A stretch of DNA of 64,000 nt from Parelaphostrongylus tenuis (GCA_019055375.1 JAHQIW010005882.1:62001-126000), one strand, 5' to 3'; positions 44,691 through 57,755 are shown, counted from the first letter of the stretch. Notes: generated by a model from the letters alone, not told the origin. Numbers and translations are program-made.

Positions 44691-45149
44691 GTGGACTCCA
44701 TTAGAACGCTGTAGCAGTGAGAAGAAAAGTCACTCGCCACAGGGTGGGATATTGCGTAATTGCGAAACATAATCTTCTTCTGACTACTACAGCATTATGA
44801 AGAGTTCTATAAAAAACAAAGTTACGTTGGAAGTCCTCAAAATTTGAACTATCGAAAAATTCTTGAAGTTCTAGAGGAAAAGTTTCGTCCGGCGTTGAGT
44901 GTGAAAGATACTTTTATTTGCAGTGTTGAAGAGCAATGAGAAAGCATTTTGGAGATAAAATATTTTCTGACTTGCCGAAATTTCACTCCTCAAATGACAA
45001 AACTCTTAATGAAATTAATAGGCCAGTTTTCACCGGAGGCCTAAACAGGATGCGGAAATCGAAAAAGATCCAAACTTGCAGAAATTAATATTCTTTCCGG
45101 TGTTACAGCTCTAAAAAGCCCTTTTCAAAAACCAAATACTATGCTGAAA

Positions 45150-45721
45150 TTTCCAAGACCTCTCCTATCTATTAATTACTAGCAGCTTATGAAAAAATCT
45201 CATCCGGCAAGAAATACTTGGATGTAGAAAAAATTTTGTTTCAACTTTATACCGCAAAAACAGACCATTTGAGAAATAATATACGCCGTTCGAAATCACT
45301 TGATTTTAGCGTTCGAATAACTACCAAAAAATCTTACAAAGCTGATAAATGCGTTTTTATCAAAGAGCTCAAAGACGGTGGAGTGATCCTACTTCATCGA
45401 TAATTCTCAAGATTTATTGGCCAGCAGTACACTGCAGATAGCCATTTCTCAGATCAATGCGTAATTTTGCTCGATTTCTTCAGTCATAGTTATGGCGCAC
45501 GAAAAAGAATGGAGAACACGAATCTTTTTTGTTGGACGATTTTCTTGAAGACGGTCTCCAATTCCTTTTTTCTCTTTGAGACGTTTCACGGCTCTGCAAA
45601 CACTTTTCATGCTGAAACTAGTTATTTTAACAATGTTGGCCGTTTTCATTCCCGTCTTATACAACTCAGCTTCAGCTACTGAGATGCGTTTCTTTTTGAT
45701 CCATAACCTATGCACAGTCAA
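45150..45721 (-). pseudogene. Tc1-like transposase N-terminal relic
   Basis: The minus strand reads RISVAEAELYKTGMKTANIV and SMKSVCRAVKRLKEKKGIGD, then RLQENRPTKKIRV. This is a helix-turn-helix plus GRPR-like linker as in Tc1 transposases ('RSTVYRVIKRFKETGSVxDRPRSGRPR'). After a frameshift, LRNGYLQ and IYQLCKIFW fit poorly to the following segment. No DDE core was found. Confidence 0.6.
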
Positions 45722-46608
45722 AAATAGACAAGTGAATAAAACGCATTACGAACCAAACTCAAACAAACAATGCAGTTATATTGAGAGAGTTAATGAAAAA
45801 GAACATTGTATGAATGCCAAAAAAATACAAATCCGACTTTTCTCGCACTCTGTAACGCCAAAACTTATGAGAAGACGTAATAAGTTAATATAGGCCATAG
45901 TATGCGGACACGAAGTCAGACACGGGCATTCCTTGTCCGTCTTATAGATTACACAATTCTTTCATTCTTAATGTATACGCCAAAACTTGATCACTTCGTC
46001 GCAGGATGAAAGGTTACTTGGTGTTACTGTATAAGTACTCAAAAGGACAATGTCAAAAGTATTTAGTATCACGCAAGCCAGAGAGGGTATCCTCTGTCGA
46101 AAACTGAGTTCACAGGCATAAATCGTTTTGTGATAAAAATCGGCGAAGATCAGCTGGTCTGAACAAGTATTGGGACTCATTGAACGTCCATGAACAAAGA
46201 CGACTAAATTCTTCTGGATATCGAAATCAAAGGAGGAAGACCATTTGTAAGATAGTCGGAGTCTTTTACAAAAACCCGGGATAAAGATGTGATGCACAAC
46301 GGGTCACTAGAGCGAGCAGAGCTCATTAGGCTACTTTTATACACGACTACGGGAAAAAATTCACTGGCACCAGCTCGAGTCACTTGACAGCCAATGGAGC
46401 ACCATGTGGCACAGTGATCGTAAACGCGATTACTGTGAATGAATCTTCAGTAAATCATTCCGCACTGTTCAAACCGTGTAGAACATACTGCGATACACAT
46501 TTAATTCGCTTTAATCAAGAAATACAATCAGTTCTAAGCACGAAGCTCAAAGCGAAAAAATTCGGAAAGTACAGTACAAGCAATACATCTCCGGTGACTG
46601 GTGAAAGT

Positions 46609-46984
<376 letters not shown>

Positions 46985-47348
46985 CTATCACAGTAACCAC
47001 TGAAACATTAGTGCATGCAATATCCACGATTACTGCAATAGGATCATAAACATTACATTTGGCATTGATCAAATTGTTGAACGTGGTGATAGATAATATT
47101 TATACCTCACTCAAAGCATTAGTGATTTATAACTTATCAAAACAGGGAAAACTTGAATGTTGGAGATACTATGAGTGCGCTCTAAAAATAGACAGATGAG
47201 CATCGTGAATTGTTTTGAAAACATTTCTTAGATGTCGTCCTATTTTATCCCTGAGTCTTACTGGCGTTTCTATCACTTCACTTTACTATATTTCTGTGTA
47301 TAGCCAATGCTTCGCAAAACTGTCTTATTTTTATTTTGTTCTATTTAG

Positions 47349-47439
47349 ACCATACTCATGATGAATTTTCCTGGAGAGGTGTTAATGAGAATGTTGACGT
47401 TGGGTGTTCTCCCACTTGTTGTTAGTTCACTCATCTCAG
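47349..47439 (+). CDS. glt exon 3 (TM2, FPGE motif)
   Basis: After ttctatttag it reads TILMMNFPGEVLMRMLTLGV then LPLVVSSLIS, with the last Gly split by the donor (G|gttacc). It matches the SLC1 signature 'FPGExxMRMLKxxxLPLIVSSLxSG'. It starts in phase 0 and ends in phase 1. Confidence 0.9.
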
Positions 47440-48286
47440 GTTACCATTTGTATTTATTCATGAGTGTAACGGACTTCTCCGAATTCCGTCAGTTCCTTGC
47501 ATCTCAAATAAACCATTTATATCAAGGTAACATAATTCTTCAAGAGATCTGCTGTTGGTTTTTACGACCCTAGCAAGTTTTCCAGCATTTTAAGCATTCA
47601 GTGTTTTATCCGAATCCTTTCCTTTCGTCCTTTGCCCACTCTTCCACTTGATTTCTCCTTTGGAAAGTTTTTGGCACCAACAGAATGTAATGGGGTTAGA
47701 ATTGCGCATAAGGAAACATATTAGCCTAATTTAGGTCGTTTGAGTTTTGGATGATTTTATTCAAGAATTACAAGAATAGGCGCGGAACTGACTGGAAAAA
47801 TAGGATTGATGGCGCTCACCTACTATTTCGTGAGCACGCTTGTTCCTGTTATAGCAGACGTTTATTCTTTAGGCATATAGTAAATCTACTCTTTTTGACC
47901 AAAAGGGCTCACAGGCTAGAAAAGCCTTGCCTTTTTTGTAACGATGTTTTATGCAGATCGTTTTCTTAGTTTATCTCTTGCAGTCTTCCACTAAGTCAAC
48001 ATCACTGTCGTTGCATGCGAGATTTTCAAGAGCTTTCGGAATTTGCGTGAGAAAAGTTTTCTGCATCAAGCGCTTTTGTATAATACTAATGCAATAACGT
48101 ATAGCCTCCAACGTACACAGGAAGTTTAACCACGCTCTGCAACTTGAGTCGTGTAGTGGTCAGCCTTTTGTGCTTTTTTTTTGATTATTAAGCAAGGCTT
48201 TAGCCTTTCAAAGAAAAGCTTCCATTTGACAAAACCATTACAGATTTTCCTATGATTCATATTACGATAATGGACCCACAGTACAA

Positions 48287-48413
48287 CACAATTCCCAAAC
48301 CGGGATAATACTAGTGTTGTCCATTCATCCTGGCGTGCAAAATCGAAGCGGCCTTCGGTGAATACAGAGGAAAGGAGTATTAAAATGTCAGACGCGATAT
48401 TTGACCTTCTAAG
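48287..48413 (+). pseudogene. glt exon 4 with frameshift and broken donor
   Basis: The first part, TGIILVLSIHPGVQNRSGLR, matches the SLC1 helix end 'GIxLVxxIHPG'. A +1 frame change near 48,350-48,358 leads to VNTEERSIKMSDAIFDLLR, matching 'TVDAILDLLRN'. The final AG would join perfectly to exon 5 (R|NAMPDNIVV), but the donor reads CT (agctatgc) where GT is expected (aggtatgc). Upstream helix residues are not recognisable, so the 5' edge is approximate. Confidence 0.6.
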
Positions 48414-48626
48414 CTATGCTTATTCAGGAGACAATATTATTGGAAATCAGTATTCAATGCCACGTTTAGCAAATAGGCTTGTACATTACTGTTATAACTG
48501 GATGATAAATATCATTTATTGCCCGATACTTTTTAAATGAATTGAAGAATTACAAAAATTCATAAAAAGACTCCATTTTACTTGTTGATCAGAAGTCTAA
48601 TTATTCAATAATGAGCCCCTGTTCAG

Positions 48627-48808
48627 AAACGCGATGCCGGATAATATTGTAGTGGCAGCGTTCAAGCACGCTGAAACTTCGTACGTCACCGTTCGTCGCC
48701 TAAGAATTCTGGAAATAAACGGCAGTAATCAGTTGAATATGCCTAACAGCACCATTTATGACTACCTGAAAGCCACGCTGGTGTACACCGATGGAGTCGG
48801 TTTGCTTG
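48627..48808 (+). CDS. glt exon 5 (extracellular loop)
   Basis: After ctgttcag: NAMPDNIVVAAFKHAETSYV, then QLNMPNSTIYDYLKATLVYT and DGVGLL, ending G|gtcag. It matches the EAAT block 'NMFPxNIVxAxFxQxxTxY...YTDGMNVLG'. The stretch NST is a potential N-glycosylation site in the loop. A SINE begins about 14 bp after the exon end. Confidence 0.82.
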
Positions 48809-48821
48809 GTCAGTTATTCTT

Positions 48822-49115
48822 AAAGCTCTAATAGGCTCTCGGCGTTGATCAATCTCTGAAGGATGCACCATGCATTCGCCTTCAATTTTTGACTTTGCTT
48901 GAGATGATTGAATGCGCGTCTGGTCTTTACAGTGACTTGCGGTAGCCATACGCTAGAGCGAGTCAGTGCTGCTTATCCTCCCGGACAGTCTGAGACCAGT
49001 CTGATACCATTTACCGACTCCGCAGGGATGGATGGCATGGTGAACCATGAGCTCGAAATTGAGCCAATGATCTCGTGTGCGACGCAGAGCACCTCTAACC
49101 ACTGCGTTACATGGC
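48822..49115 (-). repeat. tRNA-derived SINE
   Basis: Minus orientation, good match to the consensus from the tail (ggctctcggcgttgatcaat at the low end) to the head (acctctaaccactgcgttac at the high end). Inserted at the start of the intron after glt exon 5. Confidence 0.85.
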
Positions 49116-49119
49116 TCTG

Positions 49120-50190
49120 GTTATTTTTATAAAGTAATGTTTTTGAGTAGCGCTCAGTTTATGCTCAACTACTTCGTCGATAGTATTGAGAAGTACAGCG
49201 CAACTTGACCTGCTTATATTAACTGCAGAAACTCTTAGTCTGTCGAAGCATTGCTTTAGAAAAGACCGTCGCGCAGTTTGGATCTTCTTGTACTCAGTGT
49301 GTTGAATGGTCTAACAAATCATATTATTCGGCGGAGCACTGAGCGCTGATGTGTCGTAGTGCGTGTGGATACTATGATATACATGCACGATCGTTCAGTT
49401 CGTTCCTACACTCGTCAAATCAAAGTATTGAGCGAGCTAACATGTGAACCTCTGTAAGCCAGTATGTGGTGAACAAATATGTTTACAATTACTTTTGTGA
49501 AGTTTAAAAAAGTCGAATTCATGACTAAATCATCGGAGATTGAAAAACGCAGAGCGCTTCCTTCGTCATCGTTGTGGTATACTTCATAGACTACTAACTT
49601 CAGAGAATTTTGGACGAAACTTAAGTTGAGGAATTCCTGATTTCTGGTTCTCTTCAGAGGCTTAGAATTAAATGATTCAGTAGTTATCACCATCGACCTG
49701 GTAGCAGCCTATGTGCAGAGATGTTGGTCCTTCTCCGGCTTATAGCTACCTCGAACTGCCGGTGATGGTGATTTATAGGACCTCTATGATTTATCTCCTG
49801 TAATTTACAAGATAAATTTATTTTCTAACTCAAAACTCTTACTTTAAGTCGAAATTTTGATTACTTAAAACATTCTTTATCAAGGACAGTTTGCGGTAAC
49901 CATACGCCGGAGAATGATTAACATCACTGCATATAGGCTGCTGCTAGGGAGATGGTGATAACGGCTGAATCACTCAATTCTTGATTACTGTAAACATTCT
50001 TTGTTTTGTTCTTGGACTCGTTCAAATATCTGAAAAGCTAGGTGAATCAAAACGCCACTAAGTTGAACACGCGCGTCCGACACGTGGTTTGCAGTTATTT
50101 TCTAACTGACGAAGTTGCGCATGATAAACGATCTAGTATCGATTTGGGTTATTAGGAATAATATCTTGCAAAGTAGGGGTTGGGGCTAAA
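49120..50190. other. No recognisable gene
   Basis: The expected next glt exon (the helix following 'YTDG...LG') was searched for by eye and not found. A small SINE fragment (tgtcatgcattcgacacca, minus orientation) lies near 50,215-50,300. Confidence 0.4.
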
Positions 50191-50404
50191 GTATTCAAAG
50201 TTTATAAATCTCTTGTCGGTGTGTCATGCATTCGACACCATCCTAAGGGATGGTAAAGATGATTTAATGCATATTTGGTTACTCAACTATCTGCAGTAGA
50301 TTAGGAGTATCAAAATCATTTTCTGATTTTCTCAAAATTGCGGAACCTATTTTCCGAACTTATATGTGATATTTGATAGAATTCATCCTGATTGGTGACG
50401 TGAG

Positions 50405-50560
50405 GTGGTTAAAGTAGTAGCAGTAGTAGTTCGGCCGACTTTTCGGCGGCTCTCCTTTTTCGGAGAATTAGGTCTAATACTACAAACGTCCGCTCTCTGA
50501 AGAAGGCGAACCGCCGAAACGTCAGCCGAACTACTACTGTTACTACTCTACCCTCCTCAC
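50405..50560. mobile_element. Hairpin element with CAG/TAG-rich termini
   Basis: Ends agtagtagcagtagtagttc then ggccgac and, inverted, gtcagccgaactactactgt then tactact. Internally ttttcggcggctctcctttt faces ctctgaagaaggcgaaccgc. Non-coding. Related in design to 10,270-10,450. Confidence 0.65.
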
Positions 50561-50714
50561 ATCAGCTAATCAAGACAAGTTCTTTCAATTACCACGTATC
50601 ATTCATTAATGCCGAGGTTCATGGAAAGTCGAACTTTTGGATTACTTCTAAGTTTAATTTCATGCGCGAATTTATTTGTGTAGGTCGGGCATGAAGTCAC
50701 GTATGTGCTGCAGA

Positions 50715-50945
50715 GTGTTTCAAAGCAATATGTCTGACAATCATTTTCGAGCCATGCATGTCGTATGTTGTAGAGCAACCTATTGAGCCCGGTACACATG
50801 TTTTGACGTTGACAATCTCACCAGACGGGCAGTACTGCTCGTCTTCTGCCAATCCTCTCGGAGTGCTCCTGCCCCTCATACTATGAGTAGGCAACGACAA
50901 ACATTTTATCATTATCAGGCATATTGAAAGTTGGGAGTGGTCGAA
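50715..50945. mobile_element. MITE copy, diverged
   Basis: Begins caatatgtctgacaatcatt and has ccggtacacatgttttgacg. The distal end reads attatcaggcatattgaaag. Same palindromic family as 42,368-42,631, but internally different. Confidence 0.6.
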
Positions 50946-51219
50946 AAGAAAGGTATGATATAATTGTCTCGAAGCTCTTTGCTGCAACCAGATCTTTTGT
51001 GTAAAGTTCCAGGCGATTCTGATCAATACGCACCAACCAACAAAATTTGAAGGATCATCGTCTGCTATACCATCCTACGAGTCGGTCTATCACAGCTTGG
51101 CAGTCAATCCATTGTGATAACATAATTTTGGCGCATTGGATAAGGCTTTAATTAAGCTCGTCATAGTTATAATGTTGTGAGTAGAATGAATTGGCGTATT
51201 GTTCTCCGCTTTAATGAGT

Positions 51220-51445
51220 TTCTGAGGATTGAGGTGTACATATACTCTCCTTGAGCATTTTCAGTAGCAATAAAATGTATGTCTGGCTTTTGCAATGACT
51301 GAGGGTGATCTGTTGATGTATAATGTTAGAACTTTCGTCTCAGACAACTCTGAAACCTATTAGTTGACCGCGGATGGTTGGAAGGCTTGGTGGGCCTTGT
51401 GCGCGTAATCGAGCCATCAACAATATGTGTGCCGAGGAGAATGCT
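51220..51445 (-). repeat. tRNA-derived SINE, strongly diverged
   Basis: Minus orientation. Recognisable blocks are gtctggcttttgcaatgact, ggttggaaggcttggtgggc and taatcgagccatcaacaata. Confidence 0.6.
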
Positions 51446-51968
51446 AATCGTTTGATTTAGGTACCTCACCATATGATCAGTAGAAAAAATTTTGTACAGA
51501 GTAGATGAAAAAAGCAGTGAATAATAGGTAGAAAAGAGTGAAAGGAAGTGACTAGAATAAAAGAAATACTAGGATTGTCACAACCTTTGAAGCTGGGTTT
51601 TTTTCGTTCGAGTAAATCATTACAGTTTCTCTCACATCTCGCGTAAACAGAGGTCTTTTAGCTTATGTGTGAGTTTGTTTTTTACCATCTAAGAAAAATT
51701 TCACAGCACGAATTCAACTGACAGTTGATCGGATTCATTCTTCTTGGAATCTTGTTAGAATTCTGTTAGAAGGTTTCCGACACGTCGCTATGTGCAGATG
51801 TTAATCATGATAGTCTGAGAAGTTTTTTGGGCATTTTGGTAATCAGATTTTCATAGCAATACCGCTGGAACAAGAGACTCAACTGATCCCAACCAGGATG
51901 GAGCCGTTGCCTCATACGTGTTCAAAGCATCACTTCTAAGATTGTGCAAATCGCGACTTCAATTTTGT

Positions 51969-52229
51969 AAATATACATACAGGTAGATGCTGAGAAAGAG
52001 AAGTTTAGATTGCCTAAATGCTCTTTTGGAAGAGTATGCGACTGTTATGGGTCACTCTCATCTAAGGAGCTCTGCCAGACTTGCACGAGTGCACGTGAGG
52101 TGTTCCCAAATGATGGATAGGCAAATTGAACGGAAATCGAAAGCAACCATGCGCTACCCAGATATGCAAGTGAAATCGGGAAATAAACTCTTTCTGTGGA
52201 GTGACTTTGATATACTTTTATTTCTGTGA
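51969..52229 (+). other. Open frame after a splice-like acceptor, unassigned
   Basis: Following atacatacag, two frames are open. One gives RSLDCLNALLEEYATVMGHS and HLRSSARLARVHVRCSQMM. The other gives DAEKEKFRLPKCSFGRVCDC. Neither matches SLC1 or RTE text I can name. It may belong to the 5' part of the RTE relic that follows, or be a stray exon. Confidence 0.25.
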
Positions 52230-52389
52230 GTCAAACTGGCCGAAAGCCTGTAATCAAGCAGTTGATAGGTACATGTAAGGTGGTTAAGAGTCGTCTACAA
52301 AATATAAACTCTTCCCTTCCACCAGAAAGAGACATTTCTTGATGTCAAAAGATGAAAATAATAAAGAAAAAGAGTCTTATTCCTGCGAT

Positions 52390-54790
52390 CTTTAAAATGT
52401 CAATGTATAACAGCTTAGGAAAAGACAGTTATGAAGGCCAGCTGAAATCTCAAAACCACATCATATTGGCGAAATCGTAACGGAGTAAGGTGACTATCTG
52501 TATCTGTAATGCTGCATTGAATCCTCGATGAACGACTCAATTATCCAACAAGGAGGATCAGGTATTCCGTTGATGAACTGGATAAGACGAGAAGGCATCA
52601 CTCGTTTCACGTCATGACACCAGATAGAAAGTGTTTTTTGAAACATGCGATGGCACAGATGTCGGAGGCGCTGGCATTCGCGTTAAATGAGTTTGCCTAT
52701 TAATATTAACTCATTCGGACAACTTATACCATGGGCAGGACGTTTACAGTGAAGGCCATCGGGTCAATGCTGTTTCACCATGTTCACGGATTTCGCACCA
52801 ATGCCAGGCTATGATGAAGATAAAGTCGAAGCGCTCTACATGAATTCGAAAATTCTTAGCGAAAACTTTACATTCTTTGTTTTATCGTGTCGTCGATACC
52901 ACTCATGGTGAATAACAAATGCAGAGCCTCAACTACGGCGGTGACCGAGGTACTCCTCCACTGGGGAGCACCACAAGGGATTAGAGTGCATCTTAGCAGA
53001 CTGAAGAAGACACTAAGCCGATAAATTCAAACAGTGAAACGTTAAAACTCCCGGACTCTGGAATTTATTCGAAATATTCGAAAAGTACGACTGGCTCATC
53101 CAACGTATGTTAGTCATTGCCATGAAAGCAGAGAATCCGAAAGATATCAAGAGCGTTTGTTCTTAAACACTCCAGCTAATACGCCAACATAGATTCGTAC
53201 GAACCACATGCAACCGAAACATTACGTCTGAGCATGTAAAGTGTTGCAGAGAAGGGACAAAAGACAGTTCAAACAATGAAGGCAACAGATAATTTCTAAG
53301 CTGCAAAAGCAAAGAAGAGCTATTGCAGGTAACACTGAAGCTTCGTCAATCTGAAAACCAAGATAACTGCGCTTGGACGCCTTGATGCAACAGTTACATC
53401 TTTTAGAACTGTGATGTAAGAAATCGTCTACGATTCCTACTCTGATCTTTCTAAAAGACACGTCCTTGCTATATGAAGCAAATGATGATGTTAATTCCAT
53501 CGGTTTACCCTTGTAAAATTCTGCAAGTTTTTTCATCAATGAAAATCGAATAACAGCTGGTTCAGACACTATAAGACATGGACACCTGGAAAACGTCTTG
53601 CTAGTCCTCATTAATCCACTGACTCGGCCATTCAGACGCTACCTGCAGAATAGAAGGTTCCTCTTCAATGATAAAGCAGATAGATAGTGCTGTTGTTCGG
53701 AGGGAAGACCTCTATGATGCTGGCGACTATAGAACCATCTCTTTGCTGCGACTCTATAGACTGTTCACTAGAGCTTGAATTGACCGACTCTGGAGAAAAC
53801 AGTCATACCTACGAGCAGACTTTTGATGAAGATGTAGTGGTATAGACCACAACCACACTATAACTAGATTTACACGTTTTGAGAGAGTAGAAGAGACCAC
53901 ATTGTCTCACTTCTAGTGATATGAAGAAGACCTTCGAATCATCCGAAGCAGAAGCGGTATGTAAGCTCTGTACGAATACATCTTCACCCAAAACACAGTG
54001 GTCTTTCGTGAAATATGTAAAGATTCCACAGCATAAATTTTAATATTCTATAACAATCTCACAATCAACGTAAGAAGACTTGGCGAGGCGATGCCATCTC
54101 ACCAAAACCGCTATCTTTCATAGCCCTTCCGTACATCAGAATGAGGTAAGATGGAATGGTAAATAGACGAACGGCAATGACACTATTTTCGATTTTTTGA
54201 TCATAGCGTGCTTATGACACCATGCATCAGCTAGACGAAGCAAGTATTAATCGATCTCAACACTTCTTGTAAAAAATTGATTTTGACTAAATCGATTGCA
54301 AACGATTTTCATGAGGAACAGATTGGTTTTTATATGCCCCAAATGCGCTCTACGGAATGAGTATCTTGGAATGCTCTATCAAATCTCCGATTTTATCTGT
54401 CTGGACCGGGTGTCAGTGTGATGAAAACTACCTAGCTTCAGAGGAGAGTATCAGGAAGCGAGTAGAGTGGGAACGTTGAACTTGAACAAACGAGAGCTGT
54501 TGCCGACTGAATTTCTCAAGATGTCAAGCGCATAGTAAGAAGACCTTGAACCTTATCATTGCCTGCCTTCCTGAAGAATATAGAGCAAAGGTATGGGCTC
54601 GACGAGTTTGAGAATGGAACTACATAGGAGTGAAAGTCGACCTTACAGCGAGATGACCCATTGGGCTAGTCTTACGCGCGATGGGAAAATTCTGAAAGTT
54701 TCATTAGCGCCTTCTCGAATCACTCGACGATCAGAGGGATGACAGATGATACAGGTGTGGCAATGATCTTAGTTCAAGGTGAACAATACA
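52390..54790 (+). pseudogene. Decayed RTE-type LINE (endonuclease to C-terminus)
   Basis: Fragments follow RTE order over 2.4 kb with many stops. FETCDGTDVGGAGI matches the endonuclease 'GTCDxRGVGGVGV'. FAPMPGYDEDKVEALYMN matches 'YAPTSSYxEEEVEAFY'. KAENPKDIKSVCS and TLQLIRQ follow. REDLYDAGDYRTISLL matches the RT 'KKGDxxDxxNYRPICLL'. Then come IDHNHTITRF, FYNNLTINVRRLGEAM ('FxxxIxIxVKRGVRQGDT') and finally RLLESLDDQRDDR, the terminal motif. Catalytic FADD is lost. It sits in a glt intron, in the same orientation as the gene. Confidence 0.8.
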
Positions 54791-55126
54791 ATTTTGCTCT
54801 CGTAAGCCTAATCCTGGGACGAAGGGTGTGGGGATGCCGTAGTTGTGTTGCTCGGCGTAGCTTAATGCAGTATTGATTCCACAGCCTCCCAACACTCTTC
54901 AGCAGTGAATAACGAACGCCCAATCCTGGCTGTTCTCGAGATTGCAAGGAGACGTGCTTGACCAGTATTCCATGACGTTCATGAAGAAAGCGAAAAGCGA
55001 TTTGAATGCTAGATGTACAAGGACTCGCACAGTGGAAAAAACCTGTGATGACGAGCTAAATTGAGTGTTACTGAAAACAAAATGTGATTATATAACTGCT
55101 ATAGTGTTGGATGTGTTTCAGACTAG

Positions 55127-55258
55127 AACTACTACCAAATTTTTTTCATGGATTTGAGGTACTCTCCTTTAGGAATTCTATGCTTGGTCGTGGCAAGAAT
55201 CCTTGAAACCGATTATCTGCCTGGTACAGCATGAACACTTGGACTGTATATGCTTACG
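55127..55258 (+). pseudogene. glt exon 7 (TM helix, in-frame TGA)
   Basis: After gtttcagactag: NYYQIFFMDLRYSPLGILCL, then VVARILETDYLPGTA, a TGA at 55,232-55,234, then TLGLYMLT up to gtttgt. It matches SLC1 'MWYSPxGIxxLVxGKIL...LGLYMVTV'. TGA differs by one transition from the Arg codon CGA, so nonsense mutation is the simplest reading. Starts and ends in phase 0 and joins the next exon in frame. Confidence 0.75.
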
Positions 55259-56126
55259 GTTTGTTATGTATCACTGTATTTTTGACAAATTTATGCTAAA
55301 TACTTCATAGTATCGCCATCTTGCTTGTCCTCTTAAGCAGAAGCTTAGCAGTTCATTGGTTTATATATAGATTAAATGTTATTGACTGAAGTATAGAAAC
55401 AAACTAGCTAATCCTCTAAATATAAGGGTATATTGGCCGATATGTGAGAAGAATCAAACTAATGGCACATGAGTCATCAAGCTCATCGTAGATTCTGTCT
55501 AGATTCATATTAGATGTAGTAATATTCATACGAATATATGAGGTTTTGGTGTATCACGATCGCCTCGTATTGTAACATTCTCCTCGACATCACTGCTAAA
55601 TTGATTCGTCAACGACAATTCCCAGCTCTAATCTAACACACATTGATGGTCACCTGAATCAATAAAGCTAAAGATACAATGATTGCCGAATGGGCACATC
55701 ACTGGACCGACCAAATTTTTCGTCTCTTCGTGACTACCTAAGCAACAGGATAATTTTCGGCGAATGCTCTTCTGATCCGCACTACGTAGTGGTTGCGTAC
55801 GATGACTGCTTAGAAGCCCTCTAAGGGAACTTCCCAAAAAAGGTTCGAGGGAGAATCAATCGTGTCAGTCCTCAACGTCATACACGAGAATATTGAAAAT
55901 CTCTGGCGGCGCTCGAACCATTAACAAGTGCCGAGATTTTATGTGCAAACGATGCAAGTCAGCGAATCAGATAATGAAGTACTGACTGTTTACATTTTAT
56001 CTGCAACTCACTGAACTCTGACTTACTCACTCGTAATCCAGGCTAAATTTTTACCTTATTCTACATTAGAACGAAAAGATCACTAATCAGTTTGAAAAAT
56101 TTCTGGCGAATAATCCCTTCCGTCAG

Positions 56127-56245
56127 GTTTTGGTCGCACTAGGAGTACATCCATTGATATTCCTCATCACTACGCACAAAAATCCCTACGTTTTTATGCC
56201 CGGACTTCTCCAAGCGTGGATAACAGCTATTGGAACCTCCTCGAG
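56127..56245 (+). CDS. glt exon 8 (HP1 region)
   Basis: After cttccgtcag: [20 protein letters not shown], then [19 protein letters not shown] plus a split Ser, to gtttgttt. The stretch T(R/H)KNPYxFMxGLLQAW(V/I)TAxGTSSS is the SLC1 re-entrant hairpin that lines the substrate site, including the serine-rich motif. An earlier acceptor at 56,069 would add a polar segment that the family lacks, so 56,127 is preferred. Confidence 0.88.
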
Positions 56246-57454
56246 GTTTGTTTTCCATAGAATATGAACAATCTCTAATAATTCTGTATTTTTCATAATC
56301 TGTAAAAAATGACATGCTTAAGTTAATCAATAGCTATTTAGTTCGGCGACACTTCCAATCACCTCTAAGTGTGTGGAAGGAAATACGTTGATCGAAGAGT
56401 ATCACGTTTTGTAAAAGTATCCATCGTTTTGTAAAAGTATCCATCGGTTCCGCCATCAATATGGTAATGTGTCAGCTCAACTTAAAAACAAACAATGAGC
56501 TGAAATGATTTCCAGAAGCAACTATTTATTGCTAATTCCATCTCTTATACTTTAGCTCTCAGTTTTATGTTCTTTTGTGCTTCAAAACAATTTTTAAACC
56601 CACCACGTCCTGTTTACGGTGAACGATGAATATAGCAATAATGATGCTGTTCATCACGAATACAGTGCTAGTTTGACCTCATTCGATACTCGTTCGATTT
56701 CTTTTTTATGCGAGTCTGGCTAATAAGTACCAGATTGAACCGTGAACGGTTAACTCCCTGAAAATTAAATAAGGACACTTCCACTGCTGTTTCACGATTC
56801 CAATAGAATTGACTCAAAAAGTATTTATAAAGTGGACAAAAACTATGAACTAATGACAAAGCCCATCATATGAAAAGTTCGGAGACCATCGTGAATGATG
56901 GACGTGAGACAAATATTTTAATATTAATTGGCCTACGAAATGACTTGCGAATACCTAGAGATTTTTGCGTTAGTTCAATTTCACTGGGTTTGTTAGCGAT
57001 TCAACACTTGTTGATCTCTGATTATGGATTTTAGTCACATTATGTGAATACACAATTATCACTCACAATACCAAGTAGAGAAGAAATGATTCACAATATA
57101 CTAGTGTGTCATTAAAGATTTAGAAAAGGATATTTGCGTGCGTTCTGCATGGCGATTGCGGCGATTTTCATAGCTCAACTAAATGGTGTGAAATTGTCGT
57201 TTTCACGAGTAATTAGTGTTAGGTTAGTGATATGTCGTGTAGTAAAGTCCTACTAAGTTTTCTTCATTACATTAAGTCGATTTATACCATTTGACACTAG
57301 AACAATAAACACCAAATTCATCGTTGAATTGCGCGTTATCTTGCAAACATTTTGGTAAATGAATTACCTATTCTTGCTTCAAAGTTGAGCTGCCTTGGAC
57401 ACAAATTTGCTTGCTACTTATATACGAATACTGTTTAGTGAGAAGTGCTATTGA

Positions 57455-57720
57455 GGGGGCGCGCAGGATTAATTGAGATTTGGGCGATTATACGGTTGCG
57501 GAAAGAACGGCTGTAAAGTATTTTGCAGAGTTTGAAGCTGCAGAGAATAGTCCGAAGGATCAGTCGAGGTCGGGCCGTCCACAGGAAGCTCCGTTATTCG
57601 TGAGTGTCACTTTACTAGCATTTCCCCCATGGGCCGTTCGTGCATGAATAGCAAGCGAATTTGTTTCCACGACAACTCCAAGTATAGGCAAGTTGTGTAA
57701 CAAAATGTTAGCAACAGCAG
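57455..57720 (+). pseudogene. Mariner transposase N-terminal relic
   Basis: Reads DLGDYTVAERTAVKYFAEFE, then AAENSPKDQSRSGRPQE, equivalent to the mariner 'GxGTVSxRTxRxWFxKFRxGxxxLEDxPRSGRP' helix-turn-helix region. IASEFVSTTTPSIGKLCNKM follows, for 'LAxxFxVSxTTVxRxLxxxG'. It has a stop and no DDE core. Confidence 0.75.
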
Positions 57721-57755
57721 AATTCGCGATTGACCGACACCAAAATCATTCAATT

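Noticed and set aside
45968..46297. 109-codon minus-strand frame as a gene
   Set aside because: No start context, splice signals or family similarity. It lies in a repeat-filled intron.
55232..55234. TGA in the glt exon as a selenocysteine codon
   Set aside because: SLC1 transporters are not selenoproteins, nematodes have almost no selenoproteins, and a frameshift and a broken donor occur in the same gene. A nonsense change is simpler.
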